A DNA stretch of 48,157 nt, taken from positions 12,495 through 60,651 of the forward strand of contig NW_003149778.1 in the NCBI RefSeq assembly GCF_000003605.2, given 5' to 3'. This document shows positions 13,014 to 25,381 of this stretch, piece after piece. The notes under the pieces are model-generated. The model was not told the origin of the DNA. It searched no databases and saw only the letters and a list, made by a program, of their open reading frames with translations. The DNA is from Saccoglossus kowalevskii (lineage: Eukaryota > Hemichordata > Enteropneusta > Harrimaniidae). The position numbers were made by a program, and so were the translations under genes. Numbering within the stretch: the stretch's first letter is position 1; the number at the start of each line of letters is the position of its first letter.

Positions 13014-14251
13014 CACTATTTATTTAAACTTGTTTTCTAGTGTCGTCTGCGCCTGGTCATTCCAATCACTCTGTTTTTCTACTTTAATTTTATTTTCCCG
13101 CAATTTGTGGATTGCAGACGAGAATTTGTATTCGTTCTTGGCATGTTTTCGAATCGGGGGCTATATATGTAACAGCTGAATTAATCCATTTCGTTTCAAG
13201 CAGATGACAACGTAATGATGGAATTTATCACGAGCGATTACCATAACCGCCCGGATCGTGCGAAAAATGCTATTATGGGGCCGGAAAATATCTTTTTACC
13301 GGGCTGTCGTGCACTAATTTTTTTTCGACAGTGACAATGTCGGTTTCGTCACGATGTTGGATATAATATTGATGCTACGTCTCCATGATGAACTTTGACA
13401 CGGTGTCAACGATACACGTGCGTCGAGGTTTCACTGATCAATATTCTAACAGAATACGACAGATGATTTCATCGCACGCCTTTGACACCTGCCTTCCATC
13501 TATAAAAAAAAAAATACCGATCGTCAACGTCGTGTAAACATAACAGTGCGAATAAGTGTCACGTGTTAATTAATTTTAGTTGCCGATACATTCTTCTTTG
13601 ATTTCCTGGGAGTTGAAGGATACAAAATGCTATATTTAGAGCCCGCCGAGAGTTTTATGATAAGCTTGTGTTGAGCGTAAATACACGAGCGGCATATGTG
13701 TTGATCATTGGTGCCGAATATACTATGGGTGAACCGTGCCGGGATATCGGGTGTGGATTTGACGTTCATTAACGGCGAAAATCAACACGATATGTTGACA
13801 ACAAGGTGAATGCAGTGTGAGGTCGTCGTGTATGTTTTTCTCTCTTTTTCAATGCGTTTATTATTTGAAGTCTCTGTTTATTTTAGTTAACTCGATGCAT
13901 TCTTTTTTTAGTACGACTGTACATTTATCCAATATACTTCGTTTATTTGTTCATACATAATTAGTCTTCCTTCTGTCTCTTGATATATTGTGTATCATGA
14001 CACCGTGCCACTGCGAATGTGGGGTGATTGATATTCAGAGCTTCTTCACCGTAGTGTACTATTTAAAATGACTAGTCTATATGCAAATTACATACACGTT
14101 TCACGCCGTATTGCTTCCTGTTGGGATGCCCCGTATTGTCACGTGATACGCAAATCATGATGTCGAATGCTGGTACTAATAACATAACACTGATTGAGAA
14201 ACACCTATGTACACAATGTATTTGCTCTTCCACTTCTCAGTTTCATGATAA

Positions 14252-14257
14252 AATAAA
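14252..14257 (+). promoter_or_regulatory. Candidate polyadenylation signal for gene 1
   Basis: First AATAAA I found downstream of the gene 1 stop codon, 1.2 kb away and followed by an A-rich stretch. No closer canonical signal was noticed between 13014 and 14251. It could equally be a chance AATAAA in AT-rich DNA. Confidence 0.25.
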
Positions 14258-14521
14258 CCAAGAATAATATTATAAAAAAAAATACGAAATAAGAAGATTG
14301 GAAAATAAGAAGATTATAAGGGGAAAAGGGGAAAAGTTCATGCTTTTCAGTGACCAGGTTGAAGATAAGACACTTAATCTCCCACCCCGCCTATGCCGGT
14401 TATCGTCTGAATCTTGATATTTTTTCCTAATCGTGATCGTGTCAGTGTGACGTGGTGCGGAATCTAAGATAACAGCCGATCGTTAGTTAAGCACATCTCA
14501 ACCTATACCCGAAGCGGATAG

Positions 14522-14752
14522 GCGGCATTGTCGCGCGTCTTGCAAATTGTCTTCTCGATATTGGCCAATTTGATTGGCTTGCTTGTCACGCAACTTGAAA
14601 TTTCCCTCGACGCGAGTTTGAGGTTCAGTCAGCAATATGATATTACTTCTTGGTGCGGCACGGGTAGCTGGGTTTTCATCGCATTGGCATGGGTCGCCTG
14701 CTACACGAACCTTAGGAGAGATCCAATCAGAATGCCGATTGTAATCGCCTGA
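14522..14752 (+). pseudogene. Possible MS4A/CD20-like tetraspan fragment
   Basis: A 76-codon open frame with two hydrophobic segments: VLQIVFSILANLIGLLV (TM1-like), a polar loop of about 27 residues, then WCGTGSWVFIALAWVACY (TM2-like) followed by a basic NLRRDP. A W-C/G-G motif just before TM2 and a Q-I in TM1 fit the first half of MS4A family proteins (recalled from memory, not searched). No ATG opens the frame, the bordering splice signals are poor, and TM3 and TM4 were not found downstream, so it would be a lone exon or a relic. A 98-codon antisense frame overlaps it. Confidence 0.25.
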
Positions 14753-15340
14753 CTTCTTTACAAGATTGCTTTTAAAAGTATGGCTTTCGAACAATCTTGT
14801 ATCGAATCAATCAATTAATCAATCTATCATGCACTGGAGATGCTGAATTTTTCGAGTTACGAACATTGAGTTACAAAAATGAATACGCCCATATTTAAAC
14901 CACGCCCTTTTTTGCAAAACCACGTCAAAATTAGATTTCGATGAGCAATTACTGTCACCGCCATGTTGTTCCAAACAACAAAACAGCAAAATTGCCAGCT
15001 AAATTGCTGACTGGTGTGCTATGCGTGCCTGGAGATTGTTACGCGATTAGAACAGTCTCAACCCAATTTCAAAAGCTGCAGGAAACTTCAAACTAATAGT
15101 TAGGCACTGAGACACGTTGAATATAAATATATTTAAATCAATTTTATTTTGTTCAATCGTATAAATAATAAATGGCAAAGTTATCAAACAAAATGTATGT
15201 ATACAAAGTCTGAAATGTTAGGATACAATCGCTGGTGTGTATCATTACACTAGTGAATATGCGCATTTAGCCTAACGGTTCACCCTCTAGACTACTCGTA
15301 AAAATGGTTTGAAATAACCAGTTCTAATCATAAACCAACT

Positions 15341-15604
15341 TAGATGCAAATGGCCGCCGAGATCTCGTTGAGAGAGCTCACGAGATCTCGTTGAAGGAGC
15401 TAGAATCATGAGATTGTTTTGTGAACTCTCGTAGTGTCAAATTCTCACCTTTCGTCGTGCCCATTGTCTAAAACTACCATGGTTACATAAACCAATGAAA
15501 CAGTGGACGCGATGACGGGAGAGAATTTGACGCTATGAGAGTAGACAAAACGCAATGTCGCGACTTTCTCGCTCTCAACGAGATTTCGGCGGCCATTGCA
15601 TCTA
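15341..15604. mobile_element. TA-flanked MITE, family C, copy C2 (best preserved)
   Basis: A 264-bp element. The left end is TAGATGCAAATGGCCGCCGA and the right end, reverse-complemented, TAGATGCAATGGCCGCCGA, continuing into a shared TCTCGTTGAGAG; the inverted repeats are therefore about 33 bp. TA lies at both borders (15341-15342 and 15603-15604). It ends only about 90 bp before TTAA element A2. Confidence 0.8.
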
Positions 15605-15692
15605 AGCGAAGATGACTAAACAGATGACTGTCCAGCAGGATAAATTGTTGTTGAAAAGTTGTTGATGATTCTTATTTTGAGGGGCTTTGTTC

Positions 15693-15856
15693 TTAAAGCG
15701 GGGGAGTCGTCACCTACGCATGCGTCAGGTGGCCATAGCGTATCATTGTTTACAAACAATCGTCTACCCATGAGCCTTTGCGTTTTAGTGTGTGTTGTTA
15801 TCGTCGCTTGGGACTCAATTCCCGCGCGTGCGCAGGTGAGGACCCTCCCGCTTTAA
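15693..15856 (+). mobile_element. TTAA-flanked MITE, family A, copy A2
   Basis: Full-length 164-bp copy closely matching A1, with TTAA at both edges (15693-15696 and 15853-15856) and AGCGGGGGAGTCGTCACC termini. A short open frame that runs across it and also appears in copy A3 is a by-product of the repeat. Confidence 0.85.
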
Positions 15857-18353
15857 CACACGGACTAATCGCTTAGACTTTTGTAGAGATTTGGATCCGG
15901 TTTCTATGGAAACAGCAAAATCTAGAAATATTAGTCATTGATAACTTAACAAGTCAAGGATTGTCATGGGATAACCCTAGGTATAAGTACAAATCTATTA
16001 GATTATGGGGAAGATCTGGATCAATGATGTTTCCATGAAAATAATTAAACACATTTGGAATGATTTTTCCTTAGCTTTAGAATCCTTTGCATAAGACTGT
16101 CTTCTAAACAAGCACTAATTGTTTCGGGTTTGGAAAAGATCTGGATCTCGTTGCCAAGAATGTTTTCATTGATTACCCATTGCCACATAACCAAAAAAAG
16201 ATGAGAACGAATTTTCAAGTTAATTTGGTTTTTAAAAGGGCATGAAACAATCGATAATATTTTAGGAGAGATCTGGTTGCCATGAAGACAGCGTCGATTC
16301 GTTGTTTGAATAAATATTCAAGACTAAAATTAATTTAGTCTTTTTTTCAGAAAGATATTGGATGGTTATTGTAGCAACAGAGTAAACATGTTAAAATTGG
16401 TCTGTGGTTTAGACGTTATCTAAACGTTAAAGAGCAAGCTTTTATAACAGCCTATATATCACCTGAAAACCTTAGATACAGGTGGATAGGGAAATGTACA
16501 CGCCGTGCAAATGTTTGTCTAGGGGACTACCTGGCGACCAATTTCGCTATTGTACTTGATTTACTATTCCGACTATACTGATTTTAACACTCTGGCGAAT
16601 CGCTTTTTATTTCGTTCTGTAGCTACGATTAAACAACTGCAGATCTATTACCGACAACGGATTTATCAGATGCCAGAGATTATTGCTTGCATTCAAATAA
16701 AATTAAAGAACTATGACAGCCGGCAATAGTTGGTAATGGCAAAAATAACATCGTTTGAGTTGTTTTATCAAGGTCCAATTCGCTCTTATTCTGTTTCGTT
16801 TCCAATGTGTATAAATGACACTGGCATCACGTGACAGTATGATACGTGTCTTGCATCACGTGATTTTGATTATTTAAAACAAGAATTCATAAATGCGATA
16901 TGGTCACAAAATCGCAAAAGAAACTTACATTTCTAGAAATCTTAATTAAAATAAGCGAGTCAGTGACAGAACTTATTCGTGGTCATCTCATTTTTTGGTA
17001 GTGCTGTGCTTATTCATTTGTGAATAGGTAACCTCGCTCATTTCTGTCTTTGCGTTCGAACATTAATTGCCAGTGCTAACTGCGTTCGATTAACATGCAA
17101 TGAAAGAGATCACTTTCTTTCAAACGCTCACGAATCGCGAGAGCGCACTTCTCGTGAGATCTTCATCGCATATCTTATAAATCATTGGTATAACACACCA
17201 TTGCCCGTCAAAATCATAGCGCACATCGTCTACCAACACTACGACATGGACCTTCTTTTGTGAAATCGTTTTGTTTGTTTTTTGCAGAAAAAAGTAAAAA
17301 CCGTATTTATTAAAGTTATTGTTCATATGTTTGCTGCAATCTGAAATACTTACGCCGATTAAATCTAATGGTTCAGAATCGAAGTTGTATACTCAAAGGT
17401 ACAGATACACAATAAGTAGGCAAAGAACATTAGGCGAAAACTAGTTTTAAGACAGACGCTCCAATAATCGAATCATTCGTACACTACTCCTAACGCATGC
17501 GCACTATCGCATAAAATCGATTCCGCGTTCTCGGTGGGGGAATTTATCATTACGTCATCTTTATGCAGTTAAAATATCGCAATACAATATCGTGGTGATC
17601 TCATTGAAGGTCACAAGCTAAGCAAATCATTCAAAAATAAGGCATGGCAGCGATCGTTGCTAGGACATTCAGTGTTTCAGATACGTATGAAATATTGATA
17701 TTCTCATGTGAATGTCATATAAATTAATTAATAATATCCTGTTCAGTACTTGACCTTGGCTGAGAACGATATTAGTGGGTATTGCCACTAGCAGCCACTT
17801 GGAGACAGCTGTCATTTCTTGATATCGTACACATCCAAGGCCTTGTTTATATAATAAATGTCCGAATAATGCACAACGTGGCAGTTCGTCATATCGTTTT
17901 CGAATAATCTCGGACAGGCAGACATGTCATCAGATGAATGTGACGTCTCGGGTAATTAATATAGCTTTAAGCTGGCTTTTCAGCAGAAATTAATATTTCA
18001 ACACAAATATAGAACTATAAATCAGGAGAGAGGACCCATTATATTATATTAAATTGTAGCTAGCGTGCACGTCAATAAATAAAAAAAATGTGCTTAAATC
18101 ATAGAATCATAGTTGCATAGAAGATGCACTTTGGTAAGTTTCCCCATACACTACAGTAATTGGTCATCAATGAAATAAAATAATTCTCAGATTGAAATAC
18201 ATTTCCTAACGCCGTTTTCATCCAGATTTGTATTGTAATCTCGGAACACATTCTCTCACTTCGTATTTCATGCGCCGAATTTCTGAATTTGTATGAAGCT
18301 GCTTTGCATTTCATAACATTTTTATTAACTGGCAAATATAACTATATAAATAT

Positions 18354-18499
18354 CCAGGGGGCAGGGGCATGCCCCCTCAAACGCATGACGATTCATATCA
18401 TCTGAATTACGCATAGCTTCTCTGCGATTTTCGCTCCGTAACGTTAAGCGAAGCTTGCCCCCCCCCCCCCCCCAATACATTTTGCTGGATCTGCCACTG
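18354..18499 (-). mobile_element. hAT-like non-autonomous element with 8-bp target duplication
   Basis: A 146-bp element flanked on both sides by the direct repeat ATAAATAT (18346-18353 and 18500-18507), the 8-bp duplication expected of hAT transposons. One end, reverse-complemented, starts CAGTGGCAGATCCAGC, close to the CAGTGGCGGATCCAG ends of many hAT elements. The other end is a related CCAGGGGGCAGGGGCATG. It contains a run of 16 C (18458-18473). Open frames across it are not genes. Confidence 0.75.
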
Positions 18500-20212
18500 A
18501 TAAATATAACCCAGTACAGTTCTGAATATAGCTTAGCATACAAGGAGTCATTATTATAATCCATATCACGACACACTGTGGTCCAATGTTCGAATGTTAC
18601 TTAACGATAATTGATGAAGTGACGGCTGGAATATAATGTTTCACATGGCAAAACTAAAATTATTTCCACTGGTGGCATATTGCGTGAAAACCAGATAACC
18701 TGTCGTTGTCAATTAATTGACGGTAAATTTGTTTTATTTTGTCAATATAATCAGATTTCAAAATTCACATAATATTCGTGACCGTATAATATTATTGCTG
18801 GTAATAAATAATTCAAAAATCATCGACACTGTTATCATACAATAAACACAATTGGCCTGCTTTCTGAAAGGACGCTGGCGCGTACGAATTGCAAGTTACC
18901 GTTAAATTTACCCGATGTGCGCATCATGTCCGGCTGCGCATAGAACATAACCAGAAGCAGAGGAAATCGGCTTACATGGTAGACACGCCGAATGGAAGAA
19001 ACAGAACAGTTTCAAACACGATATTAATTAGAAAAAAAAAAGTTAACTGATATATAAAGTATCTTTTTGGTGAGGATAGCAAATGGTATTGTGAGAGACG
19101 CGACGTGGCGCATAGTTACGCGTTTTGTTAACGCATGTGCGCGTCGGTTCCTGTCACGTACGCAGTACAAGTTTCCTTTCCTGTATTTGCTCTACTTTGA
19201 TTCAACCCGATACCGTATGTCCATTGTACGCTGAACACCAAAAATCACTACACATGATTCATTTCAATAAGGTAATTCAGTTAGAATTATCAATTATTTG
19301 CATGTTTCATTTCTTTATACGATTCCCATACGGAGCAACACTCAGTAAATTAATATCATTAAAAATTAATATCTGATTTCATTTTAATTAAAGTATACTA
19401 ATAATTAATGAACTTAATCAGTTTCTGCTAACAACATGCAGTACTCCCATATTTAATAGCTTATCAACCCGGCTCATGCTGCAATGTTCAAAGTTCATTC
19501 CCACGAATGTCCATTCTCAAGATGTCCACGAAATCAATGGACAACAACACACGTGATCAAAGTGTAAATAGTTTGGTCTGGCTTTCGTAAAATCACTCGC
19601 CAGCAAATTGCACTGGAATTATACGTAGATTAATTTGTAAAAGTCACATTGGGCAAGGATGTGATTGACAGCGCCATCAGGTAACGTCATACTGTAAATA
19701 CCCACAAAGCTTGATTGGAACAACATATGGAACAGTACTATGGCAACGAACAAAGCAACTGAGTGGCATTCTGTTAAAGACATTTCGTCTCACTGCGCAG
19801 CGCATTTGTCATTAAACAATCATAGTCATAGGAAAAGAGGTAATTAGACGAGAAATGAATGCTTACGGATAGCTGTCTCTTGATATTGTACGAATACACC
19901 TCGAACACACGTTCAATGAAGGTGGACCGAATGCAAGGGCGAGCCTCCCTTGCCATGATGGCACTCTCTAACAATAAGAGTCTTCTGCGAGAAATCGGGC
20001 GTTACACAATATTAAGTGTTTCATTTAAAATACAGTAATTTAAAATACATTTAAAATACTCTGAAACATTTTTTAAAAAAGTAAAGTGTATTGTTCTTGT
20101 TTGCATTGTCGCAAGAGCGTTTCATATAACTCCCATGATGCGATGCGTCATTTGGTCTGTGATCAGATGGGGAGTATTCCGCTACATTCAATAGAACTTT
20201 TCCAATAATGTT

Positions 20213-20250
20213 CGCCCTCTAGCGACGAAACGCTTCCTATGTGACAAGGT
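20213..20250 (+). repeat. Family J terminal motif, solitary
   Basis: Reads CGCCCTCTAGCGACGAAACG followed by CTTCCTATGTGAC, matching the ends of the element at 22797-23000. No partner end was identified, so it is a fragment. Confidence 0.5.
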
Positions 20251-20698
20251 GATCGCGTAAATGGGCGTAATAAATAGACAATTGTGCCCCCTAAGTGAGT
20301 GAAATAAAGAGTGCCTTTCGTGGGTTAGTTCTTCATAAATAAACACTCATTTAAATGGCTTCATGGATTACCCAAAATGCTGAACATTTATTAATAATGG
20401 AAGTAACCCTCACGAAGAGGAGTTTGTTTTCAATCACGATCTTCGAACTTTTTTCTCGATATTGAACTCCGCAACGTATTATATGGAAAACGTATTCGAC
20501 CAATGTATACAAAATCACAATGCTAGTTTCCCTTTTCAAACGACGTCCTAGTCATATAGCAAAAAAAAAATGTTTGATTATACAGCATTGTTTTTAATAT
20601 TGAACACACGTCAAGTTTATATTTAGTGCTGTATTATATTATTTTTTTATGAGCAACGTGCCTAGCATGATGTTACAATAGTCTTTCTGCCGAACAAA

Positions 20699-20828
20699 TA
20701 TCAATATGGCCGCCGATCTCGTTTACAGCGAAAGAGCCGCGAGACTTGTATCCTACATACCAGTGCCACCATCTCTCCTTCGATTTTATTTTCGCTCTCG
20801 GCCAGATTTGAGCCGACGTTTGCGTCTA
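20699..20828. mobile_element. TA-flanked MITE, family C, copy C3
   Basis: A 130-bp shortened relative. The left end ATATGGCCGCCGATCTCG and a diverged right end (reverse complement GACGCAAACGTCGGCTC) are flanked by TA (20699-20700 and 20827-20828). It shares GAGCCGCGAGACTT with the partial copy at 34218. Confidence 0.65.
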
Positions 20829-21122
20829 ATGATTGTCAGGTTGTTGAACTTATAGTAATGTATACTCACAAAGACAGTACAGCGGGAGAATCGACCAATA
20901 ACCTATGATAACTTGATAGCCTATTCATTATACCCTGCATGCTATTCCCTATCCAACCGCTTCGCATATGTACCCCGGAGTTGGGCAATTTAGTAACAAA
21001 ACAGTGGTAGTTTTTGGCAATGTTCAAGAAGTGCGCTATTTTAGAATTATCGCGATTACGTAGAAGATAGACCACCATTGCGTCACTGTCTTGAATATGG
21101 AGATGACAGATTTATAATATTT

Positions 21123-21152
21123 TATCATATCATATCATATCATATCATATCA
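21123..21152. repeat. (TATCA)6 pentanucleotide array
   Basis: Six perfect TATCA units. The reverse complement of the same pentamer borders the assembly gap at 36514. Confidence 0.95.
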
Positions 21153-21921
21153 ATAAATTGCGCATAAAATACTTATATATGATTTATGTGGTCATATAAA
21201 CCATAATGAAAACAACAAACAAGATGACAAATTCTCCTGACAAAGATACTATACCATTCCTGTAGACCACATCCCCTGGTGATAGGGCCTCTGTGATTTT
21301 ATGAAATGGCGCAAACCTGGTAAAGGCAATGTCGTTCAGCTCGATAACCGTGTTAGGTTTTGAGTCGTCTGTCTTCTAGAAATTAGTAAAATGTAATAAA
21401 AATATAATCCGCGTTGATGGACGACTACAGAACAAAACGTTATCGTGAACGGCCTTCGTGTCATTTCGCTAGTTCCCGGCGTCCTTTGCGAACCCAAGTA
21501 GAACGCAGGTAACTAGTCATTTTTCTGGGCCGGAATTCCGGTCCTGGGTTCGAGCGACAAAGTGACGTAATTTGAAAACATTCCAAAATCCGTATCAGTG
21601 CTCTGATGTTTATGGTACTGTAATAACGTCTCGTCCAGTCAGTCTACCAGTCGAGCCTTCATACTGAGATGATGAAAATACCCGGCGTTTCTAGTTATAT
21701 TTGGAGAAATGTGATAACAAACAAACAAAACAATTATAAAAGGCGTGACTTGATATGAATAGCGTATTACAGTATCGTTCTTTTTTAATTCAAGTAAAGT
21801 ACTGTCTAGTATAATTGAACATGAAGCAAATAAGTTTGACTTAGAGGGTAAGGTTATCGCTCTGTACATACCAAGTAAAGTAAGTTTATTTTGAATAAAA
21901 GGAATATAAGCCACAGTTAAA

Positions 21922-22403
21922 CCATATTTCAGTAATTATTACATCAGTGGTGCCGATAATATTACGGTAACTGTTACAAGACATCCATACTATATTTCAT
22001 TAACTGTTACATCAGTGTTACCGATAACATTGACTGTTGCAATGCACCCATACCATGTTTCATTATCTGTTATATCTGTGGCGCCGATAACATTAACTGT
22101 TACAAGGAGCCCATGCCATGTTTCATTAACTGTTACATCTGTGGTACCGGGTCGTCACCTGCGCACGCGCGGGAATTGAGTCCCAAGCGACGATAACAAC
22201 ACACGCTAAAACGCAAAGGATCATGGGTAGACGCTTGTTTGTAAACAATGACACGCTATGGCCATCTGACGCATGCGCAGGTGACGACTTCCCCGCTTTA
22301 ACTGTTGCAAGGCACCCATACCATTTGTCATTTACTGTTACATCAGTGGTATCGATAACATTAACCACATTCCCATACCACATTCCATTAACTATAACAT
22401 GTA
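21922..22403. repeat. 63-bp minisatellite interrupted by a TTAA element
   Basis: Units begin CCATACCATGTTTCATTAAC and run 63 bp: 21922-21984, 21985-22047, 22048-22110, a fourth split at 22148/22298, a fifth from 22316, and a decayed partial from 22373. Each unit carries two TTAAC or related motifs (CATTAACTGTTACA). The period is a multiple of three, but no clean frame spans it, so it is taken as non-coding. Confidence 0.9.
22149..22301 (-). mobile_element. TTAA MITE, family A, copy A3, inserted in minisatellite
   Basis: Reverse-orientation copy inside the fourth unit of the 63-bp minisatellite. The right end is intact through CCCCGCTTTAA (TTAA at 22298-22301). The left end begins at GGGTCGTCACC, so the left TTAA and about 7 bases of element are missing, together with about 7 bases of the repeat unit. 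Uninterrupted neighbouring units show the original target, ACATTAACTG. Confidence 0.85.
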
Positions 22404-22796
22404 TTTCATGTATTTCAAAAACAACAAGTGGACATTACACCGCCGTCATACCGTGAACTGTGAAGCCTACGCGACCAGGAGGTTATAAGTTACAGCACGA
22501 CAAATAGTATATCGATATTTTTTTTTCCGATTTCTTTCTCATGTTGTAATCTATGTAATCATGGGTGATGACAATGATATCAATGCTATCAAATAAATAC
22601 TGCATTGTAAAATGTTAAAATGTACGAAAGACACTATATTTACTCGGGTATACGAATGAACACGCCGTGCACATCTATCTGCATGCATTCTCCACGTTAA
22701 TTTTCGATCACATGAATACAATTCCAGCGTTACTGGTCTTAGTGATCAACAACATCGGAATGGATACGAGCGATAAATAATAAGTCGCGCCCTCCC

Positions 22797-23000
22797 GCGA
22801 CGAACGGCTTCTGTGACGTAAGATGGGTGTAAGAAATATCGGCCACATCATCGATTTGATTTTTGATCTGTAGTCGTATTTTTTTAATTCACTATATTTT
22901 AAATGACTAACGACTGCACAATCAAATACAGATATTGCTTTCAAGCATTTGTTAGTACGTCATTTTGACGTCACAGAAACGCTTCATCACTAGAGGGCGC
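22797..23000. mobile_element. Family J inverted-repeat element
   Basis: About 204 bp with inverted ends of about 30 bp: left GCGCCCTCCCGCGACGAA then a stretch ending TTCTGTGACGT; right, reverse-complemented, GCGCCCTCTAGTGATGAA then TTTCTGTGACGT. An AAGT abuts or lies one base from both edges and may be a 4-bp target duplication. The right arm includes a perfect TGACGTCA. No coding capacity. Confidence 0.65.
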
Positions 23001-23374
23001 AAGTTTTACGAATGACGTATTAATCGAAAGTTTTCGTAACAAACATAGACAAAATAGTGTAGGCTCACGACACTAATATCTTCTCTAATGTGTAAAACTA
23101 CTATATTTAACGCCCATTCATTTGACGGACAAGGCAGGTCGTGGCTAACTGGTATGTCGCCAATAACTCTATTCGTGTTACATACCATTGTACCCATGAT
23201 CATGTATACTGACAAGTTCACTAGTTTATCACGTCGTTTTATAGGAGCGAAGGTGATGACACGACCACCTATGACGAGGAGCGAAGGGTCTATAAGCGGA
23301 GAAGGCCTAGAGTGGTAACTAGCCTGGGCACGCGCGTGTTGTAAGTTCAAGAATGGTCAGAACACTCGTGCATT

Positions 23375-23692
23375 GCTCGCAATCCTCGGGGGCGGAGCTA
23401 CGTCACAGACATTCCACGTTGCTACGACGCGCACCACTGTACATGCATTTCTATGGGCTCTGTGCGCGCTGCTGTGGAACGCCGGTCGAGCCGGTGAAAA
23501 TTCGAGAAAACAACACAAAATCAACTTTGAAGTAATCCCGAACAACCAAATTTATATATGTTACACACGTAGGGCTAATCTTGTTACACTGTTCAGAGGA
23601 GTCTCAACAATCATCCCAAAATACCGTTTTCTGCGAGTTTTGGGCCATTGTTTTCACCGCCTCCGGTTGCCAGGCGGTGAAAATGCCCGGAT
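23375..23692 (-). repeat. Dispersed repeat D, copy 2, with terminal hairpin
   Basis: Reverse-strand partner of 254-560. One end carries a perfect 12-bp stem, TTTTCACCGCCT (23651-23662) with AGGCGGTGAAAA (23672-23683), around a 9-base loop. Copy 1 has a decayed version of this hairpin. A 168-codon open frame at 23373-23879 crosses the repeat and runs into the adjacent TTAA element, so I do not call it a gene. Confidence 0.75.
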
Positions 23693-23875
23693 GTCCGCCC
23701 CGAGGATATCGCATATGCACGTTAATCAGATTTCCCGACATTCTTCAACTGCGATGAGCGAGTTCATAGAGCGAGAGGACCACGTGACTTATATTCACCT
23801 ATCTCCCGTCACAACATCCACTGTTTCAAATGGTTATATTGATCAGAGGAACAACGGTCGCGATGACGGTATTGC

Positions 23876-24164
23876 TTAAAGGGCGGTGATCGTTTCGCCT
23901 CGCATGTGCGACATTTGTTTTGATAAACATTGGATTTCCCCAGTTCAATGCGCTCTTCTAATGATTCTAATGGGAATTCCAAGTATGAGTTTTGACCTGG
24001 GCTCGATGTGCACTAATTACAGTCGGTGACTCCCTCTATACCTTGCAATCGCATACAAATTATCTAACTAGAGCTTTGTAACGTCTCAACTGTCGAACTC
24101 GCCATCTTTGTTTATATGAGTCCCGTATCTCGCGCATGCGTAACGCGACGACCACTGCCTTTAA
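23876..24164. mobile_element. TTAA-flanked MITE, family B, copy B2
   Basis: A 289-bp element with TTAA at both edges (23876-23879 and 24161-24164). The left end is AGGGCGGTGATCGT and the right end, reverse-complemented, is AGGCAGTGGTCGTCGCG. An NRF1-like GCGCATGCG is near the right end. It abuts dispersed repeat D. Confidence 0.7.
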
Positions 24165-25381
24165 AGATTCAATGTGAATAACTTTGGGAATTTTTAATCA
24201 ACGAATACTACTTTGTTTGTTACCAGCCTGAGAACAAAATAATTTTAGTTCACGGTATATCACACTCTGCTGTAGTAATGATCAGTATGTGATATATATT
24301 GTCAGTTTAACCATTATAACGGAAACGTCAATAGTTCTTTTTTTAGATACTAAACACCAATATTTTAGTGTATTTTTTTAACTTAGTTTTTATTAATATG
24401 GATTCACAGGTATTTCGGATTTGAACATCAATTTACAGTAGGAACCATAAACATAGAGATGAATATATTGAAATTAACCTTATCCATTCCCAATACAAAT
24501 ACTTCCTCTTATGTGATTTACCATTGCACAAGTGATCATGCAACCCACTATTATAATCAAAATATCACTGTTCAGTAAAAAAAAAAAATAGTACAGTATA
24601 GTTATTCATATAATAAGGACAATTTCAAAGATGTCTGCAATAGACAATTTTCCTCACACTACATTGCGAGGTCCCGTATTATGCGTGAATCGAACTAAAA
24701 AGAGGCCATATTGTGACGTCAAAACACCGCGTGAACGGGATTCGTCGAAGTCGAAAATATTTCGGCGTATTTTCACGCTCAATAATGTGATATACACATT
24801 TGATGATGGTCAATATTGATGACGTAAGGATATTTCAACCCACTTTATTGGTTTGTATATATTTGATAATTTGACGCTTATGGAAATGGTCAGTAAACTT
24901 CAATTTAAAATTTCAAAAACATGGAGTTAACGTCACATTTCGCGGTCACTCTTGGTGTATCGATTTTACCGAGCCTCCTGTTTACAACTACATATGCCAC
25001 TTATGTTCAAGTAGCATGAACTTATTTTTGAATAAAACATCCACAAGACGGCAACACACTGACATCTGTCAAAATCTGAAAGAGTTTATCTTAGCAATCA
25101 ACGTTTTAACGGTTTGTGAAAGTCCGTAACACATACAAACTATACTGTGATTTATTAACCGACGCGCACGTTAACCGTAGGTGGCGCACTATAAATCTAT
25201 GTGATTAATGGTACACTCTTTAAAAAACGAGCGTACTCTGCACCCAGAAATAAAACAACTATATTAATCAAAATCCATCAGATTTAGCAAACATGTACAA
25301 TTCTTCCTTACAACTGATATGCAAGTTTCACGCTTATAATTGCTGTTGGCCAAAAGGAAACAGTTCACAAAACAGTTTCGA

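Noticed and set aside
15659-15856. 65-codon frame, similar to one on the minus strand at 22126-22383
   Set aside because: The similarity comes from the shared family A transposon; neither frame extends as a gene.
21922-22403. CRISPR-like regular repeats
   Set aside because: The 63-bp units are contiguous with no unique spacers; this is a minisatellite in an animal genome.
23373-23879. 168-codon frame on the plus strand
   Set aside because: It crosses dispersed repeat D and ends in transposon B2; the other copy of D does not keep the frame.
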